This document shows positions 48,181 through 59,642 of a stretch of 64,000 nucleotides of DNA, piece after piece (the first letter of the stretch is position 1; every line of letters starts with the position of its first letter). The notes under the pieces were generated by a model, which was given only the letters and a program-made list of their open reading frames with translations, searched no databases and had not been told where the DNA came from. The stretch comes from Agelaius tricolor (lineage: Eukaryota; Chordata; Aves; Passeriformes; Icteridae), in assembly GCA_023055355.1 (NCBI GenBank), contig JALJCS010000002.1:85895001-85959000 (forward strand), in the 5' to 3' direction. The translations under genes were made by a program, and so were the position numbers.

Positions 48181-50729
48181 TATCCTGCCCCCATATTCTT
48201 GGGGGTGTCTGTCACAGGTTGCTCACAGAGCCCCCACACACACAAGGGCAGAGGGTGAGGGGAGGCCAGAGCAGCTGGGAGAAGGGCATCAGGACCTTTG
48301 TAGGCAATCTGGCTCATCAGTTGTCTCCAAGGAAGAGAAAAGCTGGAAAATGGAGGAAATAGAAAATCTTGGATGGGGACTGCAGTGCTGCCCTCCTCTC
48401 CCCCAAAGAGCACAGTAGACACAGAGCTGAGCCATGAGCTTGAGCCACATCCCTCTCTGGACTGATGGGTTTGAGGTTACAGCTGCACTGGCAGTTTGTC
48501 CTGCAGTGGGGTTGGAAGGGCCAGGCGTGTTCCCCACTGGGCTGGCTCATGGGCAGGGATCTCAGGCAGGGATCAGTGAAACTCTCTGCTGAAGGAATCT
48601 CACAGCTCCACACCAGCTGAGCTGTGAAACAGGACTGCCTTATCACCACCTCCCTCTGTGGAAATCCTCCAGGCTCACACACACCCTGGCTGTGTGGGAG
48701 ATGGGGTATTTGGGATGTCAAGTTTCTCAGGCTTCTCACTACTCCAGCCCAGGTCTTTCCACCAGAAAGACCTCATTATTTGGGGAAGTTGCAAATCCAT
48801 GGTGTAACCTCTTCAATGACAACACAGGGGGAGGGAACAGCCTCTAATAAAACAGGAAGCTCCAACATATAATCTGAGGTGTTAATTTCAATTAGGGATG
48901 AGCTTCATTACTCCTCAAGATTTATAGCTACTGCATTTCTCAGCTCCTATGAAGGGTAAGACTACACAGAAGGTGTCTGAAAAGTCTGATGGAAAGAGTG
49001 GGTGAGATTGCACAATGCGTTCACCAGTGAAGTGCCCAGGGTCAGGGTTTATTTGAATAGGTCTATGGCTACATCCAAGAGGTTTATGGACCTTGCCCTG
49101 AGGAACAGAGCAAGTTAAAATGCTACTGAGCACATATTTCCCACAGCATTTAATTCCTTCTTAGTCCTGTTTGGAGTTGGTGAGTTAATGGCCTAATCAC
49201 TTGTAAAATGTCCCAGCTTAAGCACCAAGGAGAGTGGGAAATCATACTGCTCATCACTGCTGAGCTGGCATTTCTCTGTATAAACAGGAGCATGCTGGGT
49301 TACAAAGACATGTCTGAGTTGAAAATTGAGGAAAATCGGAGTTATTTCTCTCATTTACCTACACTTGAGCTATAAGAGCGAAGATGTTTATCTGCCACTC
49401 AGTGGCACACAGATACACATCTGCCCTACAAGGTGTGTTGCATGGGCCATGGACAGCTCCCCATTCTTCTCTAGGAGAGTGGGGAGTCTTAAGATGCAGG
49501 GCATAGGTAATCAAACCAATTCAAATAATCAAATCCCATGGTTACTATTCCTCCCTTTCATGCTTATCATCACTTGCAGGACAGTTCATACTTGCAATTC
49601 AATGGATCAGCTGTCTGCCAAGCCACTCTCACCTGACCTGAGGAGAGGACCCAGGCAAGACTCAGCAGCAGATGCTTGTCCTCATCCCGCCAGAATCCCA
49701 TCAGACCTCAAAGAAACAGGCACTGTTGAGGCACCCCTCCATGCTCAAGAGCTTTAACCAAACAACTTCCCATGGTTCCAAATGCAGATTGTATTTCCAG
49801 CTGCAGCCTGGACATGCTACAAACTCCTGACTAGTTTCTCAAAAGGCTGCATTTAGTGATCTCTATCTCCCCAAACACTTTAATAAGTTGCTAAGCATCC
49901 AGAAGCCTTAGTAGGGAGGTCATCAACTCATCATCAGTCTCTTCCCATATCCTCAAGTTGAAGTTCCCATATCCTTCCCAATATCCCACCCCGTCAGATC
50001 TAGCAGTGGACCTGTACAAGAGATGCTCCCTGCAGCTCCCAGGGTTGCCTCATCTGCTCGCATCTGTAGGCATGTGCTGTCAGCAAACGGTTGTAGTCTT
50101 TTATGTCTGCCCCAGCTGCAGAGTGCAGTCCTTTCCTTCACCAGTTCTAGTGTTCACTTTACCCTTCTGGAGAGCTGAGTTGGCTTATGCAATTAGCAAA
50201 AGGTTCATGCATGTGTGTGATCAGCACCTGAGCCTAACACAAGAGGAACAGCAGGAGTGTTTGGCCAGGTCAGTGGTAAAAGTAGGGTTGTCTTCACTTG
50301 GGAAGGGTAAATTGGTAAAAAATCTCACCATCCCACTGGTATGGACCAACCTTGAACCACCCCTTCCAAAACCACGCCATTCAGAAAACCAGTCAGTCAA
50401 GAGATAAATAAATATATAAATGTTGCTTACATCATTAAGTTTAAACACCCTCCCCATTTGGTGAGGAGGGAAGCTTAGGGTAGGAAGGGACTCCATAAGC
50501 AGTTATTTCAGGAGATACAGGGTGGGAGTACCTAGAGTAGTAAGAAGAATCATGGCAAGCAGACAGGGACAATAACCTCTTACCCTGGCTCAATTCTATC
50601 TGGAATAACATGCCTGATCACAGTCTGAGACCACAAATGAAGAGATAGAGGTATGAGTTTACCTACCCCACACATCAACCATTGCACCCAGCCACACTCT
50701 GCTGCAAGAACACCTCTGAGAAACCATTA
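48181..50729. other. Non-genic stretch
   Basis: Nothing recognised. Nested frames at 48180-48739 on the - strand (140 codons at most) and 149 codons at 49958-50407 + have no domain. An (AC) run of about 8 bases lies near 48236-48243. Confidence 0.5.
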
Positions 50730-50890
50730 CAGCCATGCTGCAGCTGTGGTTTTGTAGGCTTGAATTTGTAATTGCAGGCTCAGCATTCACTCTGAAAGTG
50801 GCCTGTTGTATCTAATTACAAACAGAGCCCTGCCTAACAGTCACGAGTGAGGTGCCAGCCAAAGCTACGCAGTGAGGTTATTGTTAGAGT
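50730..50890. promoter_or_regulatory. Candidate noncoding element
   Basis: TGTAATT at 50767-50773 and its inverse AATTACA at 50814-50820 flank about 40 bases. The segment then runs into AACAGTCACGAGTGAGGTGCC. No repeat signature. The paired homeodomain-type cores give only weak support. Confidence 0.18.
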
Positions 50891-52157
50891 GGAGAACAAG
50901 GGGTGCTGCAAAGAAAAGACTTTGGCAGCCCCCATGGATGGCTACAGAGGCACACAAGGGCATACGCAAGGCTGCAAATAATCACACTTACTACAATAGC
51001 CCAGTTTCACTGAGCTGCCACTGAATTGGCAGAGGCTTTACAAGCAAATCAGACCTTTGCCACACTTAAAAGTCAGCACAGAAAGCATGCTCCTCTTTCT
51101 GCTATATTTTTCCAATTTTTGCCATGATGAGGAAGAATCTCAGATTTCAACTGATTAAAGGAGGGTACAGGGGTGGTTCCCACCTCCTCTGCCTATCAGT
51201 TAATTAGCACACAGGAGCATGCTGTCTATAAATGGTTTTCTTCCCTTTGATTGGGCTCTCAGAAGCAAGTTCTGAACATGGATTTCTTACCTGAAAAAAA
51301 TGAGAAAGTACAGCCACAGATGCCTTATGTCATAGGGTACCTGTTTGCATGTGACAGAGGAATAAAAAGACTATTTCTGCCTACCCAAATTTCCAGACAC
51401 ATGGAAAGAAAAGAAAGCCAGAAAAAAAGAACCTTCCACCTATTTAATAGTTAGCTGTGGAAAGTGGGCACCATGCTAATGGCCAGTACAGGTTTAATGG
51501 TACAAAGTTCCAAAGATCACAACTGCTTTTAGAAAGCATGTGATTCAGTTGTTCTGGCAAAACTCCAGGCACATAATTTCCATATGACCCTCCACTATCT
51601 TAACGTCATCGGCTTGATAAGACACTCAGGGCTGTATTGAAGTGCCACAGCAGAATGTGTGAAAGTGCTTTCTTTCACCCTGGAAATAAAACATTTTTGT
51701 GAGTAATGATGGCATTTTGTTAACAAATAAATAAACAAACAAATAAATAAATAAATGTGCCACCACCCTTTACCTAGACACATGTGTGTCCTGCTGCCTG
51801 GATGGGCCCTTGCTGTCATTAATGGAATTCTGTGCACCCATGAAAGATTTCCCGCACAGATTGGATTCCTTGACAAGAGCCTAAATGTAACATAAACTCC
51901 ATGCAGATATAGGGCTCACCATTTGTAAAGCTGCCTGAAAGGGCAATGCATCATACTGCATAGTCTAATTCTGGTTGGTCTCTCCATTGGTGCACTTTAA
52001 TTAATGCCACTGAAGTTAAATCACTGTGACTATGTTAAACTTTTTTTTTTACCTAGTTGAACCCGATCAACAGACCTGGGTGTCCACCACTAAACGTAAT
52101 AGATATTTTTATGCTTCCAAAATATGCAAGAGGTACCCAGTTATAGATGTGTATACA
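50891..52157. other. Non-genic stretch
   Basis: Nothing recognised except the (AAAT)-type tract at 51723-51756. No coding or RNA signal seen. Confidence 0.5.
51723..51756. repeat. (AAAT)n / (AAAC)n tetranucleotide tract
   Basis: About eight tetranucleotide units of AAAT, with two AAAC variants in the middle. Confidence 0.92.
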
Positions 52158-52771
52158 TGTTGAGCTCTAACCCCAACCAGCACCTAAGTACCACACAGCC
52201 ACACACTTAGCCCTACCCCTTCCTCCCACCCCCAGTGAGACAGGGAGGAGAATCTGAAAGAGGTAAAATCCATGGGTTGAGATAAGAACAGTTAAATAAG
52301 TGAAATAAAGTTGTCAGCAACAATAATAATGAAAATGATTATTATTATGGTGATAATAATAATAGTAAATGTAAATAAAAGCAAAAACAGCTAGGATTAA
52401 AATCCAAGAAAGGCAAGTGAAGCACAATACAACTGCTCTTTACCCACTGACTGATGTTCGGCCCAATCCCAAGCAGCAATCAACCCCTCCTGACCAACAC
52501 CCCCATTTTATACATGGAGCATGACATTCTAGGGTGTGGAATATCCCTTTGGCCAGGTCAGGTCACCTGTCCTGGCCATACTCCCTCCTGGGTTCTGGTG
52601 CACCTCCTTCACTGGCAGAGCCCAGGACACTGAGAAGTCCTTGGCTCAGGGTAAGCACTGCTTAGCAACAACCAAAACATCAGTGTGTTATCAGCTTTAT
52701 CCTCATACAGGACCCAAAACACCCCAGCTACTAAGATTAAAATTAACTCTATCCCAGCTGAAACCAGGACA
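52158..52771 (-). mobile_element. Solo LTR of an endogenous retrovirus
   Basis: On the - strand this 614-base element begins TGTCCTGGTTTCAGCTGGGA at 52771 and ends GGGGTTAGAGCTCAACA at 52158, giving TG...CA termini. It includes the GATAACACACTGATGTTTTG and GGCCAAAGGGATATTCCACACC stretches that I recognise from a widespread avian LTR. A TATAAAA box lies at 52512-52506. An AT-rich (AAT)n-like expansion at about 52318-52378 sits near its 3' side. I see no clean target-site duplication. No retroviral coding sequence flanks it. Confidence 0.9.
52318..52378. repeat. AAT/ATT-rich simple repeat inside the LTR
   Basis: CAATAATAATG, ATTATTATTATGG and GATAATAATAATAGTAAATG lie back to back. The mixed orientation of AAT and ATT units could let this strand fold locally. 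Confidence 0.85.
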
Positions 52772-53744
52772 CATGCCATTAAATGCAAGCTTGGTTATAA
52801 TCAAGGTAACATCTGCAGATTTTGTGCCCCAGAGTCCTCTTAAGCTGAGTAAGACACAACCAAGAATCAGTTCCCACGCTGAACAGCTAATGTAATATTA
52901 ATTTTAAATTGACAGAGGGCAGATTTGTCAGATATAGAAAATACCAAGAGACAATTGAAAAAATAGTGGTCTGAGGGATAGGAGACCTAGCTCATCAGCT
53001 GTTTAATGCTCCCACGATGAACAAACCCCAAAAAATTAATGTCTTCAGAGGGATAATTGTCCTGCCCTACACATGGTGTGCACATCCATAAGTAAGTAAA
53101 GTCATCCGTAAGGAAGTCAAACACAGGAGCAATGGTGCTTAATGGCAGGTGTCACTTGCTAAGTCAGAGAAAATCCAGGTGGGAATGGCCAGAGCTCCAA
53201 GAAGAGCTACAGCTGCACAAACAGTTGGCCAGGTGGAGCCTGCAGATCTCTGCAGAAGGATTACGCAATCTTGCTGCAAATGTTTCGGAAACACTCTTCA
53301 TTCTTTTTTCTGTTCACTCAGCAGGGATTACTGGCATAGTAACTTCATCTATCATTTGCACAAGGAGATAAGAGCAAGGAAGGTGTAGGGCAGATCAAGC
53401 ATCTCTTCTTTCCCTGTTCTCACACTTCCTCTACTGCAAATTTAAAAGGTGTACAGTACAGCTAATGTGAGCACCTCTTATCTAGTTAATATGAGCCAGG
53501 AGAATGTTGAACTAGTTTATTGCTTCCTGCAGCTGTGCCACCTGAAGCTCAGATCTATCTCATCAAATATCATAAATGGCTGTAACAATGGACAGACATG
53601 GTCCTGCCTTGCAGAAAGGCACCTCTAGAGAATGTAAAACAAGCATGGGGGTCTCTATAGGTGGGGGTCTCCATAGATGGAGGAATTTACTGCCAACTTT
53701 CAGAAATCACGAAAGTTGATTTCTGAAGATTTCAAGATCAAACG
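52772..53744. other. Non-genic stretch
   Basis: Nothing recognised. A local duplication, CTATAGGTGGGGGTCTCC / CCATAGATGGAGG, occurs near 53650-53685. Confidence 0.5.
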
Positions 53745-53880
53745 TCCAACAAGGACATCGGGCTCATATCCTGGGTTTCATCAAAAGAAGTGTGCTCAGC
53801 AGCTTGAAGGACGTGTTTCCCTCTGCTTTGCACTTGTGAGACCCCATCTGGAGTACTGTGGCCACCTCTGGGGTCTCTAG
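53677..53880 (+). pseudogene. CR1 ORF2 remnant: RT thumb fragment
   Basis: A 67-codon open stretch. The last 30 residues, including ALVRPHLEYCGHLWGL, are the conserved CR1 RT thumb segment. The first part, up to about residue 25, lies outside clear CR1 homology. The frame then shifts: the next CR1 block continues in another frame at 53858-54172. The start codon is incidental. Confidence 0.8.
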
Positions 53881-54348
53881 CATAAGAAGAACACGGAGCA
53901 GTTGGAACCCAGAGGAGGAACCCATAGGAGGCCACTCAGATGATCATAGCCCAGGAGCACTTCTCCAAAAGAGTCTGGGAGAGCTGGCACCATTCAGCCT
54001 GGGGCAGAGAAGGCTACAGGGAATCCCCATTGCATCCTTCCAATACCTAAAGGGGGCTGCAAGAGAAATTGAGACAATGTGTAATGATAAGACAAGGGAG
54101 AAAGACTTCACATTGAAAGAGGGAAGATTTAGGTTATATATATGGAAGAAATTCCTTCTTGTGAGATATTGAAACAGGCTGTCCAGAGAAGCTGAGGATG
54201 CTTCATCCCTGGAAATGTTCAAGGCCAGGTTAGATGAGGCTTTGAGCAGCCTGGTCTAGTGGAAGGTGTCCCTGCCTGTGGCAGAGGAGTTGGAATGAGA
54301 TGATCTTTAAGGTCCCTTCCACTCCAAAACATTCTATGATTCTATGAC
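53745..54348 (+). mobile_element. CR1 LINE 3' part
   Basis: The sense strand encodes the RT thumb (GSYPGFHQKKC, then ALVRPHLEYCGHLWGL), followed by decayed EQLEPRGG- and FSLGQRRLQG-like blocks and IASFQYLKG. The 3' UTR follows (CTGGAAATGTTCAAGGCCAGG, GAGCAGCCTGGTCTAGTGG, GGTCCCTTCCACTCC) and ends in ATTCTATGATTCTATGAC. Strong 5' truncation is normal for this family. Indels break the reading frame. Confidence 0.95.
53858..54172 (+). pseudogene. CR1 ORF2 remnant: C-terminal end
   Basis: A 104-codon open stretch that picks up CR1 homology after a frameshift relative to the preceding fragment. It contains LGELAPFSLGQRRLQG (usual [16 protein letters not shown]) and IASFQYLKGA (usual IAAFQYLKGG), then a charged tail with a GRFRLYIWKKFLL segment (usual FRLDIRKKFF). 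This is the end of ORF2 passing toward the 3' UTR. Non-functional. Confidence 0.8.
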
Positions 54349-57300
54349 ATAGGCAGACCGCTCATTACAAAAATGTTTTAGTGAGTTTGGCTCATATATC
54401 ACTGACTAATGTAGGGAAGATTTTGACATTTATTCAAGGAAATTTTTGTAGCAACACATATCAGGCCTTTGAGTGTCTTCACCTGTCCTGATAAATATTT
54501 AATTCTTCTTAGTTCAAATCCTATCTTAGTTGAATAGAGCTAAGGGGATACCTTCAATGTACATTAGGACCCTAACTTTACCTAATTTTCAATTCCTTAA
54601 ATAAGCAATTCCTAAATTCACTATATAGTCAAGGAAGAGAAGGGGTCTCGAGGGAGATGCTGCTAACCAAACTTTCCTGCTTGGCTTTGTGCCCTGATGT
54701 AATTTGATTAAACTATCTTCCCCAGTCTATGAGATGTGAGGGGCCTTTGCCTTGGAGAAGGTGACTGCGTTCATCTCAAATTTCCAATTCATGAGAGTGT
54801 CAATTCTAGTAAAGGCCACTGCAACCCATGATGCAATACAAGTGTAAAGTACTAAAAATGCAAAGTGTGATTAGTTGTCTAATTGCTTATTGGAAAACCT
54901 CTAACCCTTCCACAGTGATGATAAAAAGCATACGGTGGACAGCCTTTTCAAAAAACCCAGCTGTACTTTCTTGAACAGCACATTGTTTACACATTATTTG
55001 GTTGATTACATCCCCCATCCTCAGAGGCTCTTCTTTGAGGGTGTTGAGGAACCCATAGTGTATGAACCACTGACAATATTTACTGAGAGATGGTTGCAAC
55101 CAAGCAACCTATATGTCTGATTCTCCTTATTAAATATTCCAAACTTTTATTGAGATTATTAGAACATATTTAATGGCTCATTGAACTTAGAAACCATACA
55201 ATTTTCCCATCAGCCATTTCCATCTAAATATTTATGATACCAGTTCATACAAGAAATAACAAAAGACACAAAAAATTAGGAAGTGGGTGGGATTTCCTCA
55301 GATGCCTGGAAGCAAGATCTCTCCGTAACTCTAGCATAAACCAGTGGTGCAACTTAAAGGAAGCTAACTGAGAGACACAAAGCAAATCTGATGATGATGA
55401 AAGGAGAACCTGGTCATGTCTTTAAGGGAGTCTGCATAAATTTGGATACAAGGTTCTTTTCCATGATTAAAGAGAATATTTGTAATTACTCATTTCATTT
55501 CTTTTGGGTGTGGTAAGGAGTTTTCCAGTTGAATTACTGCCTAGTATAAACTGATGCATCCATTTCAAACTAGAATATAAGTCAAAATTCCAACATATTT
55601 TCCATCAGCATACTAAAAGCACAGCTGTGGCAGAGGAAAAAATCATTATGATTTCTTCTTTGGATGGAGTATTGATGGAATTATGAGAAGGATATAAGTT
55701 GTGATAGCTTGGTAACAAATCAATGCAACCTGTATCTTCAGATCCTCTAAACTTCTTATATTTCTACATACTCTGGGGTCTAAGTTAACAACAGAAGAAA
55801 CAAAGAGAACAGAACTAATCATTTTATCTAATTATCAGAAAGGACAATCCTACTCCCAGAATTCTTCAATCCAGGTTGTCTGAATGTAATTCTGTATGAG
55901 CCAGAAAGCAAAAGCAAAGTCAGTGTGGGGCAGAACCCTCAGAAGAAAGTGAAGACACTGAAGGCAGTCAGGGCAGACACCTCCCTCTTGCCTCTACTCC
56001 CTGCGTGTTCCATGAAAACAGACACGTTGAAGTCCCATTGCAGCAACGTGGCACTGAGCCTGAGTTAGATGCCTTGTCACTAGAGAGGAATTTTGGCCCA
56101 GGCTAATACTACGATGCTTCTAGACAGGATCTGGCTTGCATCCAGCTGGCTTGCAGTACTGGGAAAAAGGACATGAAAACTTTCTGACCCATCCACAAAG
56201 AAGCACTGATGTTCAAGGGCATAATCTTCAAAATTGCTGCCTCATTGTACAAACACCTCTAGTTTTCAGCTTAAGGTTGTGTAGGCTTCTAATGTTCTGC
56301 TTAAGGGCTCTGTAGGAGTGTTGCATAATACCAAGAACAGCGAAACTTGGCACCTAGCTGTCTCCTAAACCTGATCAGGAACGTCAAAACCCAGCTGGTT
56401 TTTGTTTTGGAAGAGAGAGAAGGTGATAGTGTGCACAACCTACCACTATCAGAAAGGTGAATCAACAGCAAATAAAAATAATGTGAGTTTCAGTGTTGCC
56501 TTGTCTTTTTTTTTTCCTTCAAGGATAAAAGGCTTGAGCAGAATAGAGAGCAATTCCCCCAGACTGCTGTGAAAGCTGATGTGGGACTGGTTTTGTGCAA
56601 TATACATAAGTATGACTGGGAATCTAAATATAGGAGTGACAAATCACTAGGCCTGGGAATTCTCCACTGACGTAGCCATTGTGATGCTAAAGAAGAGCAT
56701 GGCTCCAGCTAAATTAGGTCATGAGATATTAGCACCTTCCTCTTTATGTTCCTTTTTCATAAGGAAATAAAATAACACAGGACCCACAGATAATAAGATT
56801 ATAAAGCCAGTAATTCGAAAGACAAATAATGGAAGAACTGAAGTCATGTAAGTGCCTCCTCATGCCATCCACACATATATTTAAGGGACACTCCTTCTCC
56901 AGGAAGTTTAATCCCCAAAATTATTTCTCAGGAACCCTGTCATGGCAATGCAAGAACTAAAAAATATACAACTATCTTCTTCTCCCTCCTGATGAAATTT
57001 GCTGCTCCCAGAGTAAAACCATTGGAAAATGCACCTGTTTACATGTAAAACATAGCAGCCTTGGTAGGAGCTGTTGTAAGCCAAAATGCCAAGTCTTGCA
57101 GAAAATGGCAGGATATGAGCACTCATTTCTGCTGCCAATTCTCACTAAGCTGGGGAGGTGTAGAGGTGGCAGTCAGCAGGTTCAGTGACTCCGGGGTACA
57201 CGGTGACGCATGTGCACTTGTCTGAGTGCCCCAAGTGAGTAAGATTCTGGGCATGAGGAAACCTGATCTTTTCAGAGAGGAGCCTCAGGCAGGGGAAGGT

Positions 57301-57729
57301 GGACTAGCAAACTAAGGAACAGTGTGTTCCCTGACCTACACTCTGCATTAATATTGCCAGCTAAAGAACATCAGCAATTAGCTGCCTTAAAGCTCCAAAA
57401 TGATTTGCTGCATGCCTGCAGCACTGGAAGAAAGAAGCCCATCCCACTTCCCCACTTGGCATCAGCTCTCTGATATCACAGGATGGCACCCTGGTAGCTC
57501 AGCTGAGCCAGCACCACCCTAGTTATTCCCCCTGTGGGCAAGTGTCCCAGAGTGTGCACTGTGTGAGGGTAGGGATTTCAAGCTTGAGTGTGGAACTTGG
57601 TCTGTGCTCAAAAGGAAGCATACAGACCCTGCACTGACACCAGAAGAAAGACTGTGATGTCAGAAAACAAAGTGTCTCTCTGTGGAACAAGTTCTACTCT
57701 TTTACAGCCAAAATTCTCAACTCAATCAG
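54349..57729. other. Non-genic stretch
   Basis: Nothing recognised. Small AT-rich spots occur throughout. A CpG cluster at 57191-57216 (TCCGG, ACGG, ACGCATG) stands out, but no motif pattern supports a call. Confidence 0.5.
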
Positions 57730-57870
57730 GATGGCATCACATTAACTCAGGATAGGATCTGTTTCTGTAAGGCTCCCCTCTCTCCATCATGTGTTGCCTA
57801 ATTGCCCTTTGTCTCAATCAATTAAATAATGAAGAACTTGCCATCATCTGCTTTCTTTTTAAAATACAGC
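57730..57870. promoter_or_regulatory. Weak candidate noncoding element
   Basis: CCTAATTGCCC, CAATCAATTAAATAATG and a preceding pyrimidine-rich CTCCCCTCTCTCC form a non-repetitive block. Support is only its texture and clustered TAAT/ATTA cores. Confidence 0.15.
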
Positions 57871-58240
57871 AGAGCTGAAGCAAGAACTTTATCTTTTCTT
57901 TTTTGTCTATAACAAATGACAAACTTGAGTAATAAGTTATAGTATAAATAAAGGCAGGGTATCATAAGCAGCATACTGAGTAACTACTGGTTTTCAGGCT
58001 ATCCCTTTATTAGATAGTAAATTAGATATAAAGCCATTTAGTTGAAAGATAATAAGGTTTACGCAACTAATAAGTACGTCTTGCAAGGGATATTGCTGAC
58101 TTTCTTGTCTGTGTTAAGTCAATATCTACTTGTTAAACCCCTGACTCTCCCCTGGGTCTCCTTCTGTAACCTAGGAAGAATGACTGGACTTTAAAGTGCC
58201 TCCTCCTCTCCAGTACATTTTGAAAATAGAGGGAGCTAAC
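57871..58240. other. Non-genic AT-rich stretch
   Basis: AT-rich sequence with no open frame of note and no recognised repeat. Confidence 0.5.
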
Positions 58241-58330
58241 ATAAGAAAACACAAGAACATAAGAACAGCTACACTAGGTCAGACCAGAAGTCTGTGGAGT
58301 CCTAGATCCAGTTCCTGGCAGGGGCTAAGA
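58241..58330 (-). mobile_element. Ancient CR1-lineage LINE 3' fragment
   Basis: The + strand reads ATAAGAACAGCTACACTAGG, then GTCAGACCAGAAGTCTGTGG, the antisense terminus of the old amniote CR1-type LINE (ATAAGAACGGCCATACTGGGTCAGACCAAAGGTCC-like). Compare the start of the element at 23600-24860. Weaker similarity may extend to about 58480. Confidence 0.75.
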
Positions 58331-59562
58331 ACAGGTAGAAGAAAAAAAGATGACAAATTGTGCATATGGGAATGCCTTTGAGGGCAGCCCTGCAGCCTGG
58401 AGATTTTTACCTCAGGAATTTCCAGATTGAAAATAATGACATATTGTTCTGAACTTGCCTGCTCCAGCACTTCTGGTCCTCATTTCTTTGTTATGGTGGC
58501 ACTGCCCTGCCATGCTCCACACCACCTCTGCTCAATCTTGGACATACACACAACAAGCCACCAGAAAACTGAGCACCTAGCCAGATGAGAGATTAGAGAT
58601 GAGAAGGTAACCAGGATCACTTGGAGACCTGGAAGCGGAGCATCTCCTGACTCCCTGTTCCATGACAGTGTAGTCCTTCCCAGCACCCTCACCCTCTCCC
58701 TGCTTTTGCAAGAGCTGCTCAGCAAACACAAGTGGTCATTTTCTCTTCTAAAGCCTCTCTGCCACTTGACACCTTCAAGACAAACACAATAAATCTCTAC
58801 TGACAGCTACAGTGAGCAGTGCTTATTCCTTGTACAGTTCCACTGAAATCTAGGCAAAGCATTACCGACATTGATGGAATTTCCCCTTCTGTTTGCTGAC
58901 TGCAGGAACAGACAGAGCCCAGCTTTGCTACAGGAGGTTGATTTCTTGACACCTAACTCCTGATGCTTTCTGGGGATAGAATAAAAGAAAAACACATCTG
59001 TCACAAAAAAGGAAAGACACAATTTTCAGCATTCTTGTATGAACACCTGTGCCATAGCAGAAAAACAGGGGAAAGCAGGAGATACAAGAGACTAAAACCC
59101 TCTAAATACTGCATTCCACAACATAGACCTGCACAGGGTTGTATATGTTTGTGTCAAAATCCAAACAGTGGCCACAGCTTAAACTATTGCATTTTTCTCC
59201 CTATCACAGACTGATGTTCAAGTTGTGTTTATTCCAGCCCTTTTGCCTCTCTGACAGCTTTGGAAAGTGCCAGAGTTTGCACTGTGCCACAGTTAGTGCT
59301 CCTTAGTGGGTTGGAGCAAACAGCACTCTGATTTCAAATGTGGCTAGGCATTCAAATGAGATACAGACTTGGAGAGTTTGGGGGCTATATGTTAACACTG
59401 GAAGCCAGAAAGTACCTTCTCTACCTCTTTCCCAGTTCTTCCTCCTGATGTAAGATTTTTCCAGGCATTTTAGGATCAAACAGATTGGAAGTAAAATGGT
59501 CAGTACAATATATGTTATTTTCATCTTTCCTTTTTCTTTCTTTTCTAGGGTATGCTATATAG
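58331..59562. other. Non-genic stretch
   Basis: Nothing recognised beyond a possible weak continuation of the old LINE on the left and a pyrimidine tract (TTTCCTTTTTCTTTCTTTTC) at 59525-59546, just left of the microsatellite. Confidence 0.5.

Positions 59563-59640
<78 letters not shown>
59563..59640. repeat. (ACT)12(AAT)14 compound microsatellite
   Basis: Twelve perfect ACT units (59563-59598) are followed directly by fourteen perfect AAT units (59599-59640), 78 bases without interruption. Immediately right is GATAATATAAT. Confidence 0.99.

Positions 59641-59642
<2 letters not shown>

Noticed and set aside
49958..50407. 149-codon + frame as a gene
   Set aside because: No motif. The minus-strand frame opposite is equally open, and the end runs into an AT-rich (AAATAT) tract.
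42505..52771. The two minus-strand LTRs (42505-42872 and 52158-52771) as the ends of one provirus about 10 kb long
   Set aside because: They are on the same strand and at a plausible distance, but they differ strongly in length and sequence. The interval holds CR1 fragments and no gag, pol or env signal. Two independent solo LTRs fit better.
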